Shown piece by piece: positions 9,453-17,797 of a stretch of 64,000 nt of DNA. Made by a program: the position numbers and the translations under genes. The first letter of the stretch is position 1. Every line of letters starts with the position of its first letter. The notes beneath the pieces were generated by a model. That model was not told where the DNA came from. It saw only the letters and a list, made by a program, of their open reading frames with translations, and searched no databases. Source of the DNA: Litoreibacter ascidiaceicola (GTDB lineage: Bacteria > Pseudomonadota > Alphaproteobacteria > Rhodobacterales > Rhodobacteraceae); contig NZ_FQUV01000002.1 in assembly GCF_900129235.1 (NCBI RefSeq), positions 1-64,000 on the forward strand, in the 5' to 3' direction.

Positions 9453-10168
9453 TATGTCGCCCGCCCACCGGACAGATCAAACACCGCGCCGGTGGTGAAC
9501 GAGTTCTCGGCAGAGATGATCCACGCGATCATGCTGGCGGCTTCCTCGACCTCCAGAAAGCGCGCGCGGGGAATTTTGGAGAGCATGTAGCCGATATGCT
9601 CCTCACTCATCTGGTCAAAAATTGGCGTGCGGGCAGCCGCGGGCGTGAGGCAGTTCACCGCGATGTTGTGGCCGGCGTTTTCCTTGCCTGCTGATTTGGT
9701 GAGGCCAATGACGCCCGCCTTGGACGCCGAATAGGCGCAGGCGTTCGGGTTGCCTTCCTTGCCCGCGATGGAGGCGATGTTGAGGATGCGGCCATAGTCG
9801 CGCGCCTGCATGCCCGGCAGCACCGCCTTGTTGGTGTTGTAAGTGCCAGTCAGGTTGATGGCGATGATTTGCGACCACGCGTCGTCGTCATAGTCTTGGA
9901 TCGGAGCGTTCGGACCCGCGATACCTGCGGAATTGACCAGAATGTCGACGGGGCCAAGTGCGTCTTCCGTGGCGGTGAGCGCTGCTTTGACCGAGCCCAT
10001 ATCGGAGATGTCACAGGTGGTGTTGAAATTGCCGGAGGTCGCGTCCTGCATGTCCCAAACAGCGACCTTCGCACCCGAGGCTTGCAGGCGTTCCGTCACA
10101 GCCAGGCCGATTCCCTGCACGCCGCCGGTGACCACGGCCACGCGGCCGGACAAGTCATATGTATTCAT
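9449..10168 (-). CDS. Short-chain dehydrogenase/reductase (SDR)
   Basis: This classical SDR of 239 residues has the cofactor motif TGGVQGIG near residue 15, the NSAG motif, the catalytic Ser in ASIAG, and YSASK with Tyr and Lys. The start ATG 10168 follows GGAGGG by seven bases; a TTG three bases earlier is less likely. The Asp at the end of beta-2 (VWDMQD) suggests NAD preference. The exact substrate is unknown. It is 24 bases from the upstream lipoprotein gene, and a small membrane protein gene overlaps its stop. Confidence 0.88.
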   Translation of the reverse strand: MNTYDLSGRVAVVTGGVQGIGLAVTERLQASGAKVAVWDMQDATSGNFNTTCDISDMGSVKAALTATEDALGPVDILVNSAGIAGPNAPIQDYDDDAWSQIIAINLTGTYNTNKAVLPGMQARDYGRILNIASIAGKEGNPNACAYSASKAGVIGLTKSAGKENAGHNIAVNCLTPAAARTPIFDQMSEEHIGYMLSKIPRARFLEVEEAASMIAWIISAENSFTTGAVFDLSGGRATY

Positions 10169-10192
10169 CAAAAATCCCTCCAGATTATCAGG

Positions 10193-10876
10193 CTAGTCGC
10201 AGATGCCATTCAACTCCACCCCGCTCCAAGGCAAAAGCATTTTGGACTTATCGAGGCGGGTGGTCATGGCGGCGAGATTGAAATGCGGGGTCAGCAGGCG
10301 TTCCAGCCGCGTGGTGCGGCGGGCCTTGGGGGCAAGGGCGGCGCAGCAGATATATTCGGCGGCGATGGCACCTTGTTGCTCGTAGCCGAAATCGAGGAAC
10401 TCTGCGGTGTTGGACAGCTCGAACAGGTAGGGGTCGGGGTGGCTTTGGTGCTCGCGTGCGGCTTTTAGCGGGTGATATCCGGTGGTCGCGCGGTTTTGCC
10501 ATTGCCAGACATGGACCAGCTCATGGGCCAGAAACATCGACGCGAGCAGCAGGGCAGCGTCGGGGTAGGCGGGCAGGTAGTCGCGGGCGGCGTAGTCCGG
10601 GTTCACGTTGATTGTATTGAATAAAACAGTGGCGCCCGGGGCGCTGGTGATGGTCGGCCCGGTCACTGGCGGCAGGATTTTCTGCGCACAGGTGCTGCGG
10701 GGCGGGGTCGGGTAGGTAGCGTTGTAGAGCTTCAGGACGGGGGCCTGACGGATGCGCACCTTGGAGGTGTCGAGATCGGGGCCGTGGAACTCGGACGCGA
10801 AGCGCATCTCGGCCTCGGACAGGGGGCGACCGCAGGCGGTAAGGCTCAGGAAAGCAAGGAGAATTAGCGTGCGCAT
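10193..10876 (-). CDS. Lipoprotein with HExxH zinc-protease-like motif
   Basis: The protein starts at ATG 10876 with a short signal peptide ending in a lipobox (LTACG), so it is probably an envelope lipoprotein of 227 residues. An AHELVHVWQW segment gives the HExxH zinc-binding signature, followed about 55 residues later by acidic residues that could supply the third ligand. I do not recognise a named peptidase family with confidence. The gene is divergent from the first of two cytochrome c genes. Confidence 0.7.
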   Translation of the reverse strand: MRTLILLAFLSLTACGRPLSEAEMRFASEFHGPDLDTSKVRIRQAPVLKLYNATYPTPPRSTCAQKILPPVTGPTITSAPGATVLFNTINVNPDYAARDYLPAYPDAALLLASMFLAHELVHVWQWQNRATTGYHPLKAAREHQSHPDPYLFELSNTAEFLDFGYEQQGAIAAEYICCAALAPKARRTTRLERLLTPHFNLAAMTTRLDKSKMLLPWSGVELNGICD

Positions 10877-10982
10877 GGCGCACAGTGGCAAGTCTTCGCG
10901 ACTAGGGCAAGAGGGTTTGACTTGGCGCAAGACGAGGGGCTTGGAAGCTGTTAGTCTGACCTCAAAACGAATGGAGGCGCAG

Positions 10983-11369
10983 ATGAAAATTGTTTATTTA
11001 CTGGCACTTGGCCTGCTGGCAGGATGCACGCAGGAGCCGCCTACGGGGGCACAGTTATTCGCGGATAATTGCACGGCGTGTCATGGCACGGATGGCACCG
11101 GATCGGGCTGGGTGGCCTCGGGTCTGGAGCGCAAGCCAGCGAATCTGACGACGCTAAGTGCCCGTAATAAAGGCGTTTTCCCGATGGAGCGGGTGTTGAG
11201 CACCATTGACGGGTTCCACCGGAATCCGGCGTTCGAGACAGCGATGCCGGAGTTCGGCAGCTTCTTTTCGGGGCCGATGGACCAGATCGAACTGGACGGG
11301 GTGATGACGCCTGTGCCGGAGCCGTTGCTGCTGGTGGCGGAGTATCTGCGCAGCCTGCAAACGGAGTGA
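10983..11369 (+). CDS. Cytochrome c lipoprotein
   Basis: The signal peptide ends in LLAGCTQ, a lipobox, and is followed by one haem c site CTACH at about residue 31. A Met for the axial position is available in AMPEFG or FPMER. The 128-residue protein is related along its length to the next gene (LTTLSARNKGVFP versus LTQLASENDGVFP). Start ATG 10983 follows GGAGGC; an earlier ATG at 10971 lies inside that ribosome-binding site. It is probably a membrane-tethered periplasmic electron carrier, partner unknown. Confidence 0.87.
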   Translation: MKIVYLLALGLLAGCTQEPPTGAQLFADNCTACHGTDGTGSGWVASGLERKPANLTTLSARNKGVFPMERVLSTIDGFHRNPAFETAMPEFGSFFSGPMDQIELDGVMTPVPEPLLLVAEYLRSLQTE

Positions 11370-11499
11370 TTTTTGCGGTCTGCAAACGGTCGGCAAAGCG
11401 TCGGCTTTGCGTCGGGCACTGAAGCGCGGTTGACGCATATCAAGGCGCGAGGGGCAGTCGCCCTGTAGACTTGGGCGTGTCAGCAGAGGAGTGCACATC

Positions 11500-11895
11500 A
11501 TGATCCGATCCATCGCTTTGGCCGTCGCAATTCTGGCCCCGCTCACCGCCGCAGCACAGGACGTCGAGGCGGGTGGCGATTTGTTCATGCAATACTGCGC
11601 CACCTGCCACGGGGTGGACGCGAAAGGGGGCGGGCCGATGAACTCGGTGCTGGTGATCCAGCCGACGGACCTGACCCAGCTTGCGTCCGAGAATGACGGG
11701 GTCTTTCCGCGTGTTCGTGCGATCAGCCGGATCGACGGGCGTGACCCGTTGGTGTCGCATGGCAGCCCGATGCCGATCTTCGGTCAGTTCTTCGAGGGCC
11801 GTGGCGAGACCATCCGCGGCGAGGATGGGGTGATGATCATGACCAGCCAGCCGGTGATTGATCTGGTGACCTATCTGGAAGGGGTGCAGGAGTAG
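11500..11895 (+). CDS. Periplasmic cytochrome c
   Basis: The 131-residue protein has an N-terminal signal peptide ending in TAAAQ, so it is secreted rather than lipidated. One haem site CATCH is present, and Met in SPMPIFG is a plausible axial ligand. It is a paralog of the preceding lipoprotein cytochrome. The ATG at 11500 is chosen because GAGGAG lies nine bases upstream; the GTG at 11491 is too close to that site. The two genes are 130 bases apart. Confidence 0.87.
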   Translation: MIRSIALAVAILAPLTAAAQDVEAGGDLFMQYCATCHGVDAKGGGPMNSVLVIQPTDLTQLASENDGVFPRVRAISRIDGRDPLVSHGSPMPIFGQFFEGRGETIRGEDGVMIMTSQPVIDLVTYLEGVQE

Positions 11896-12071
11896 GGGTT
11901 TAGCGCCTCGCGCGGAATCAAGGCCGCAGGCCGCCGCGCATCGCCGTCACGCCCCATGGGGCGGCGATTTGGCTGACGGTGTGGACGGTCAGTTTTGGGG
12001 GAGGAGTTTGGCTGCCATAAAGTGGATGTCACTGGCGTTAGATCGCCACCCCGCGTGACGGCGGTACCACT

Positions 12072-12770
12072 CTAAGAGAAGGCTGCAAGAACAACAGAAA
12101 CAAAGAAATCAAGACTCGGAATAGAGAGCATCGTAAAGCCAGAAAGGCTCAGGAGCATCAAAAAAACTTGCTCCGTTTTCCTCTCGCCAACTTGTTGTCG
12201 AAAGAACTCAATTAACATGCTTCTCAGAAACTCGCCGTTTTTATTCAGTGCGACTTCGCGATTATTCGCAAGTGAAGGATTGAATGCTCCACCGTTTTTC
12301 TGCTGCCCTTCAGCGTCAAAAATAAATTTTTCAAGATCCTTCTCTCCAAACGTCCAGTAGGCGGTGAGTGGTTGAGAGCTATGCTCATCTACCAGTTTAT
12401 AAATCTCGATTAGATCAATTATCGGGTAATTTGCTATTGCATACTCTGCGTACGCGACTTGAGAAGTTGCTTGGTGCAAAACCATAGGTTTCCGCCAATT
12501 ATACCAAGCTGTAGCTACGGCCAAAAAAACTAGTCCAAAATAGAGAAGTTGCAGGCGGGTATCTGGAGAAAGAAAAAAAGTGTCTTTTTCCCCAGTAACG
12601 TAAGTAAACTTGAGAATAGTCGCCAATTCATCATTGAAAAGGATCAAATACCCGAAGAGAGGAATACCGATTGATAATCTTGCTAGAGGACCATTTGCCC
12701 ATCTTTCTAAGTAGTTCCACTGTTGGCTACTGAAATGCGAGGAAATCTGCTGTAAGAGTGGCATTTTCAT
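12072..12770 (-). CDS. Hypothetical membrane protein, AT-rich
   Basis: I do not recognise this 232-residue protein. It has hydrophobic segments at about 33-47 and 72-90, a polar central part, and a C-terminal hydrophobic pair (about 203-231). Codon and base use are visibly AT-richer than those of its neighbours, which suggests acquisition from elsewhere. It begins only four bases after the parE stop on the same strand, so it is likely read through from parE. No homologous motif is visible. Confidence 0.65.
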   Translation of the reverse strand: MKMPLLQQISSHFSSQQWNYLERWANGPLARLSIGIPLFGYLILFNDELATILKFTYVTGEKDTFFLSPDTRLQLLYFGLVFLAVATAWYNWRKPMVLHQATSQVAYAEYAIANYPIIDLIEIYKLVDEHSSQPLTAYWTFGEKDLEKFIFDAEGQQKNGGAFNPSLANNREVALNKNGEFLRSMLIEFFRQQVGERKTEQVFLMLLSLSGFTMLSIPSLDFFVSVVLAAFS

Positions 12771-12774
12771 TTAC

Positions 12775-14727
12775 TCAAACGTCCACATCCTCAACAAACT
12801 TCGCGTTTTGCTGGATATACTCGAACCGCAGTTCCGGTTTTTTGCCCATGAGGCGCTCGACCAGGTCGGAGGTTTCGCCCGGCTCGTCTTCTTGCACGGT
12901 CACGCGGATGAGGACGCGGGAGGCGGGGTCCATTGTGGTTTCTTTCAAGTCCTTCGCGTCCATTTCGCCCAGACCTTTGAAGCGCTGCACGTCGATTTTT
13001 CCCTTGCCGCCCAAGCCCTTGGCCATAGCGGCTTCCTTCGCGACATCATCGGCGACGTAGAGCCGTTTGGGGCCTTGGGTCAGACGATAGAGCGGCGGGC
13101 AGGCGAGGTAGAGGTGGCCTTGGTCGATCAGCGGGCGCATCTGGATGAAGAAGAAGGTCATCAGCAGCGACGCGATATGCGCGCCGTCGACATCCGCATC
13201 GGTCATGATGATGATCTTGTCGTAGCGCAAATCCTCGACGTTGAACTTGGTGCCCATGCCGACGCCCAAAGCCTCGCATAGATCGTTAATCTCTGAGTTC
13301 GAGTGCAGCTTGCCGGACGCGGCCCCCAGCACGTTGAGGATTTTACCCTTGAGCGGCAGCAGCGCCTGCGTGACGCGGTTGCGCGCGCCCTTGGCGGAAC
13401 CGCCAGCGCTGTCGCCCTCGACAATGAACAACTCGGTGCCTGCGCGGGTTTTACTGGTGCAATCGGTCAGCTTTCCGGGCAAGCGCAGCTTCTTGGTGGC
13501 GGATTTACGGGAGGTCTCTTTTTCCTGCTTGCGGCGCAGGCGTTCCTCGGCCCTGAGCACGAGGAAATCGAGGATGGCGCCTGCGGATTTGGTGTCGGAG
13601 GCGAGCCAGTTGTCGAAGTGGTCGCGCACGGCCCCTTCGGTCATTTTGGCGGCGGCCTCGGTGGACAGGCGGTCCTTGGTTTGGCCCACGAACGCAGGCT
13701 CCGCGATGAAGCAAGACACCAGCGCGCAGCCGCCGGAGATCAGGTCGTCGCGGGTGATCTGCGCGGCCTTTTTGTTGTTGGTCAGCTCGCCATACGCCTT
13801 GATGCCCTTGAGGATCGCGGCCCAGAAGCCTTGCACGTGGGTGCCGCCTTCGGGGGTCGGCACGGTGTTACAGTAGCTTTGGATGAAGCCGTCGCGGGCT
13901 GGGGTCCAGTTGATGGCCCACTCGACCTTGCCCGCGGCGTTGAACTTTTCGTTGAAGTCGACGGTGCCGGCGAAGGCGGTGTCGGCATAGGTGGTGGCCT
14001 TGCCGAGCGTTTCGGTGAGGTAGTCGGAGAGGCCGCCGGGGAAGTGGAAGGTGGCGGTGGCGGGGGTCTCGCCGTCGTCGATCTCGGTTTTCCAGCGGAT
14101 TTCCACACCTGAGAACAGGTAGGCCTTGGAGCGGATGGACTTGAACAGGCGGGCGGGCTTGAAGCGGTGAGAGCCGAAGATTTCGGCGTCCGCGTGGAAG
14201 GTGACCGTGGTGCCGCGGCGGTTCTGGGTGGGGCCTTTTTTCTCGATAGGTCCAAGGGGAATGCCGCGCGAGAAGCGTTGCTCGAACAGCTCTTTGTTGC
14301 GGGCGACCTGCACGACCATGCTGTCGGAGAGCGCGTTGACCACGGATGCGCCGACGCCGTGCAGGCCGCCAGAGGTCTGATAGGCCTTGCCGGAGAACTT
14401 GCCGCCTGCGTGGAGTGTGCAGAGGATGACTTCGAGGGCGGATTTGTCGGGGAACTTGGGGTGCGGATCAATCGGGATGCCGCGGCCGTTGTCGGAGATG
14501 GTGACGGAGTAGTCGGCGTTCAGCGTGACCTCGATCCGGTTGGCGTGACCGGCGACGGCCTCGTCCATGGAGTTGTCGAGGACTTCGGCCACCAGATGGT
14601 GCAGCGCGCGCTCGTCGGTGCCGCCGATATACATGCCGGGGCGTTTGCGGACGGGCTCCAGCCCTTCCAGCACCTCGATGGAGGAGGCGTTGTAGTCATC
14701 TGGCCCGCTGGAAAGAAGGTCGCTCAT
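12775..14727 (-). CDS. parE: DNA topoisomerase IV subunit B
   Basis: ParE provides the ATPase and TOPRIM parts of the enzyme that unlinks daughter chromosomes. The GHKL ATPase shows EVLDNSMDEAVAG and DNGRGIPIDPHPKFP, then the transducer, then the TOPRIM motifs EGDSAGGSAKGARNR and DADVDGAHI. The end KPELRFEYIQQNAKFVEDVDV is the usual ParE/GyrB terminus. Length (650) is closer to ParE than to GyrB, which usually has about 150 more residues. ParC is not in the window. Confidence 0.95.
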   Translation of the reverse strand: MSDLLSSGPDDYNASSIEVLEGLEPVRKRPGMYIGGTDERALHHLVAEVLDNSMDEAVAGHANRIEVTLNADYSVTISDNGRGIPIDPHPKFPDKSALEVILCTLHAGGKFSGKAYQTSGGLHGVGASVVNALSDSMVVQVARNKELFEQRFSRGIPLGPIEKKGPTQNRRGTTVTFHADAEIFGSHRFKPARLFKSIRSKAYLFSGVEIRWKTEIDDGETPATATFHFPGGLSDYLTETLGKATTYADTAFAGTVDFNEKFNAAGKVEWAINWTPARDGFIQSYCNTVPTPEGGTHVQGFWAAILKGIKAYGELTNNKKAAQITRDDLISGGCALVSCFIAEPAFVGQTKDRLSTEAAAKMTEGAVRDHFDNWLASDTKSAGAILDFLVLRAEERLRRKQEKETSRKSATKKLRLPGKLTDCTSKTRAGTELFIVEGDSAGGSAKGARNRVTQALLPLKGKILNVLGAASGKLHSNSEINDLCEALGVGMGTKFNVEDLRYDKIIIMTDADVDGAHIASLLMTFFFIQMRPLIDQGHLYLACPPLYRLTQGPKRLYVADDVAKEAAMAKGLGGKGKIDVQRFKGLGEMDAKDLKETTMDPASRVLIRVTVQEDEPGETSDLVERLMGKKPELRFEYIQQNAKFVEDVDV

Positions 14728-14810
14728 ACCGCTGCTCGTTTTTGTTGGTTTGAGCGTGATTATGGCAGAGCGGCGTGGCGGGGGGAAGGGCGGTTTCGCG
14801 CCCTTGTCCG

Positions 14811-15086
14811 TTACAGTTTGCTACAGCGGTTCTTGATGCGCTTCATCCGCTTGGCGTAGTCGTCGCCATTGTCGTTTGTCCACATCTTGCCCTGAATTTT
14901 CATGCAGCGTTTGATGTCGGTGGAGGCGTTTTCCATCCCTGTGTTGACGGTTGTGGCCACGGCCATAGCGATACCCGCGATTGCGGCGGTCAGGAGGACC
15001 CAATCGACGACCACCGCGCCGGAGGTGTCGCGCAAAAAGCGCGCGAGTGCGCCGCGTCGGTGGGCCGGAATAGAGTCGAGTGTCAT
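14811..15086 (-). CDS. Flp/Fap-type pilin-like small protein
   Basis: This 91-residue protein has a polar N-terminus followed by FLRDTSGAVVVDWVLLTAAIAGIAMAV, which resembles type IVb (Flp) pilins: a charged leader, then Gly-Ala-x-x-x-Asp-Trp and a hydrophobic helix. The basic C-terminal part with two Cys (KRCMK, NRCSKL) is not typical of Flp. No tad genes lie nearby, so it is either an orphan pilin-like protein or a membrane protein with a similar anchor. It lies 83 bases upstream of parE on the same strand. Confidence 0.6.
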   Translation of the reverse strand: MTLDSIPAHRRGALARFLRDTSGAVVVDWVLLTAAIAGIAMAVATTVNTGMENASTDIKRCMKIQGKMWTNDNGDDYAKRMKRIKNRCSKL

Positions 15087-15361
15087 TCTATGCTCGCTTT
15101 CGTGACTGGTTACGCCGCCGAGAGGGCGGATGGTTCAACTTTGGTTAAAATGACGGGTGATTGCATCCTCAGCTTGGCGGAATTCTGGCTTAGTTGCGGC
15201 GTTTGGAGGGGGCGGGCAGGAGCCATGACGCGGGATATTCCCAGCCGGAAAGGGTCGCTTTGGCGGCATGACGAAAGCTGTCGCCCTCGCGCGGGGTAGG
15301 TCGGCTTGGAGCCCTTATTGACCGATGCTGCACAAAGGACGAATGTCAGCTTCAGAAAAAT
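15087..15361. other. Intergenic stretch without a supported gene
   Basis: This lies between the divergent pilin-like and DUF3626 genes. It should contain their promoters, but I see no convincing -35/-10 pair, repeat or RNA gene. Confidence 0.5.
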
Positions 15362-16237
15362 TTGATGAACGAGATGGTCATGCCTCAAACTGAACTGCCG
15401 TCGTTTGCGATTATTGAGCACGCGATGCACCACGTTCGTAACAAGTCCAGCGGACTACCTATCGCCAGAGATTGCGCAATTACCATAAATTTTCATCCTG
15501 ACGTCCTTCATGGTGATGAGCTTGTGATTGAGGCCCTTGCTCGAGATGGCGCTTACCGTTCCCAATTCGAAACTGGGATTAGCAATGGCGCGATGTCGGT
15601 TCACCAAGATAGTGGTCGATTGCTTTGGGAAAGCCGTATCTTCGGCGGAGCCTACGATTCCGCTGAAGCCAAGGCCCGCCCGAAATATGGGGCTTTGAAC
15701 AATCAGCAGATAGCTGTTGGTGGTTCACCAAGGTTCGGTTCGGCGCATTTACGTCTTCGCCCCGATGTTTTAGATCGCGCAACATTTTGTTATCCCGACA
15801 GCCACCTTGATCCACAGCACTTCGGTGTAGCCGACAAAATGGGGCTTCTTGAGGCTGTCCGGCCAGTCGATGAACCGCTTGATCATTACGTGGAAGCCCA
15901 AATTCACGGTGCAATAGACCTTTCGGATGATGTCAGTGCCATCGTGCTTGATCCAAGCTTTCGCAACTCCGCTGTCGAAAGACATGCGCATAATCTCGGT
16001 TGTCCCGTGGAATGGCATCCCGGTTTTTCTATGCCAGAATCGAAACTTGCTTATTGTGGTGCTTACAGGGGGGAGCGAATTGCTGAGCTTGCCGCATCCC
16101 TCTTTGATGGACCGAATTTGACGCCCGCATGCATTGCGAAGGCTCGAAAAAGTAGACTTGCCGACCTGCAAGATTTGAAGCGGGTTTGGCATTGTGTCGC
16201 ACGATTTGGATCACCTGTAAGTTTTCAATTCCCGTGA
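15362..16237 (+). CDS. DUF3626-type protein
   Basis: The 291-residue protein matches, from memory, the DUF3626 pattern: INFHPDVLHGDELV, then SQFETGISNGAMS, FGGAYD with RPKYGALN, PRFGSAHLRL, and HYVEAQIHGAIDL. No signal peptide or membrane helix is present. The biochemical function is unknown; the order of conserved Arg, Gly-Ser and Glu-x-Gln elements loosely recalls ADP-ribosyltransferase folds, which is only a speculation. Base composition is lower in GC than its neighbours, and the gene sits alone between an orphan pilin-like gene and a MATE pump. The first ATG (15362) is followed by a second at 15365. Confidence 0.65.
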   Translation: MMNEMVMPQTELPSFAIIEHAMHHVRNKSSGLPIARDCAITINFHPDVLHGDELVIEALARDGAYRSQFETGISNGAMSVHQDSGRLLWESRIFGGAYDSAEAKARPKYGALNNQQIAVGGSPRFGSAHLRLRPDVLDRATFCYPDSHLDPQHFGVADKMGLLEAVRPVDEPLDHYVEAQIHGAIDLSDDVSAIVLDPSFRNSAVERHAHNLGCPVEWHPGFSMPESKLAYCGAYRGERIAELAASLFDGPNLTPACIAKARKSRLADLQDLKRVWHCVARFGSPVSFQFP

Positions 16238-16406
16238 CAATGTACATTGATTGGATACAAATCCCAACATGAGCGGATGTCTAGATCAGAACTATCAACG
16301 GCCGCTTAGTCCGCACACTCAGCATCATAGCGTGGTCGCTTGATGGCGCGCTCGGGCCACGCCAAGAGCATTGCCCCCGCGCGGTCTTGCTTCTAAGGCT
16401 GGACGG

Positions 16407-17756
16407 ATGACATTTCCTCAACATATGCGCGCCGTTCTGGTGCTGGGCCTGCCGCTGGTGGGCAGCCATCTGGCCCAGTTTGCCGTGCATATGGTCGATA
16501 CGATCATGCTGGGCTGGTATGACGTGACCGCGCTGGCGGCGAGCGTGCTGGCGACATCGTTCTTCTTCGTGGTGTTCATCATGGGGGCGGGCTTCTCCTT
16601 TGCCGTGATGCCGATGGTGGCAGAGGCTGCCGCATCGGAGAACGGCACCCGTATCCGCCGCGTCACCCGTATGGGGCTTTGGTTGTCGGTGCTTTACGCG
16701 CTGGCGTTCCTGCCGTTGATGATCTGGTCGGACCCGCTGTTGCGGGCCTTGGGGCAGGACCCCGAACTGTCCACGCTGTCGCAGGACTACCTGAGGATTG
16801 CAGGGTTCGGGTTGTTTCCGGCCCTGCTGGTCATGGTGATCAAGAGCTACCTTGCCGCATTGGAGCGCACCGGCGTTGTTCTGTGGGTCACCATTATGGC
16901 CGTGTTCTTGAACGTGCTGGTGAATTACGCGCTGATTTTCGGCAATCTGGGGATGCCGGAATTGGGGCTGCGTGGAGCGGCGATTGCCTCGGTGATTTCG
17001 CAGGTGGTGACGCTGGCTGTGCTGGGCGTCTACGTGGTGCGCGGATCGGCGACGCGGGAGCATGTGTTGTTCCAGCGCATCTGGCGACCTGACCCCGAAG
17101 CCTTTCGCGAAGTGTTTCGCTTGGGCTGGCCCATCGGGCTGACCAATTTGGCGGAGAGCGGGATGTTCTCGGCCTCGGCCCTGATCATCGGCTTGATTGG
17201 CACCTTGCCTTTGGCGGCCCATGGCATTGCGCTGCAAATCACCGCCGCGACCTTCATGATCCATGTGGGACTGAGCCAAGCGGCCACGGTGCGCGCGGGG
17301 CGCGCGATGGGGCGCAGGGATTGGGACGGGCTGGCCTTAGGCGCACGCGCCGTGGTGATACTGTCGATGGGGGCCGTGGTCTTGGCAACCATCGCCTTCC
17401 TGACGGTGCCGGAGTTGTTGATGACAGGTTTCCTTGACCCCGACAGCCCCGACCGCACCGCCATTCTGACCATTGGTGCCAGCTTGCTTGCCGTTGCGGC
17501 ACTATTCCAACTGGTCGACGCGGGGCAGGTGATGGCGCTGGGCTTGTTGCGCGGCATTCAAGACACCCGCTGGCCGATGTATGCGGCGGCACTGAGCTAT
17601 TGGGGCTTGGGCATTCCCGCGAGTTACGTGCTGGGCGTGAGTTTGGGCTATGGCGGCGTCGGCGTCTGGCTTGGCTTGGTGATCGGGTTGATGTTTGCGG
17701 CGGGCGCGCTGTGGTGGCGCTTTGCGCGGCGGTATGCCGAACTGAAGACCGCCTAG
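16407..17756 (+). CDS. MATE-family multidrug/cation antiporter
   Basis: The 449-residue protein has twelve predicted helices and the MATE pattern: RAVLVLGLPLVGSHLAQFAVHMVDTIMLGWYD at the N-terminus and the second half beginning near FRLGWPIGLTNLAESG. MATE proteins export cationic drugs and other solutes in exchange for Na+ or H+. It is most similar in layout to the NorM branch. I use ATG 16407; a TTG 36 bases earlier is in frame but lacks conservation. It is convergent with the CAP-domain gene. Confidence 0.92.
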   Translation: MTFPQHMRAVLVLGLPLVGSHLAQFAVHMVDTIMLGWYDVTALAASVLATSFFFVVFIMGAGFSFAVMPMVAEAAASENGTRIRRVTRMGLWLSVLYALAFLPLMIWSDPLLRALGQDPELSTLSQDYLRIAGFGLFPALLVMVIKSYLAALERTGVVLWVTIMAVFLNVLVNYALIFGNLGMPELGLRGAAIASVISQVVTLAVLGVYVVRGSATREHVLFQRIWRPDPEAFREVFRLGWPIGLTNLAESGMFSASALIIGLIGTLPLAAHGIALQITAATFMIHVGLSQAATVRAGRAMGRRDWDGLALGARAVVILSMGAVVLATIAFLTVPELLMTGFLDPDSPDRTAILTIGASLLAVAALFQLVDAGQVMALGLLRGIQDTRWPMYAAALSYWGLGIPASYVLGVSLGYGGVGVWLGLVIGLMFAAGALWWRFARRYAELKTA

Positions 17757-17762
17757 CGGGAA

Positions 17763-17790
17763 GGGGCAGCCGCTGGTCTACGCCTGCCCC
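17763..17790. terminator. Possible bidirectional terminator between MATE and CAP genes
   Basis: GGGGCAG (17763-17769) pairs with CTGCCCC (17784-17790) around a 14-base loop in the short gap between the two convergent genes. There is no T-run on either side, so its strength is uncertain. Confidence 0.35.
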
Positions 17791-17797
17791 CGATGAT

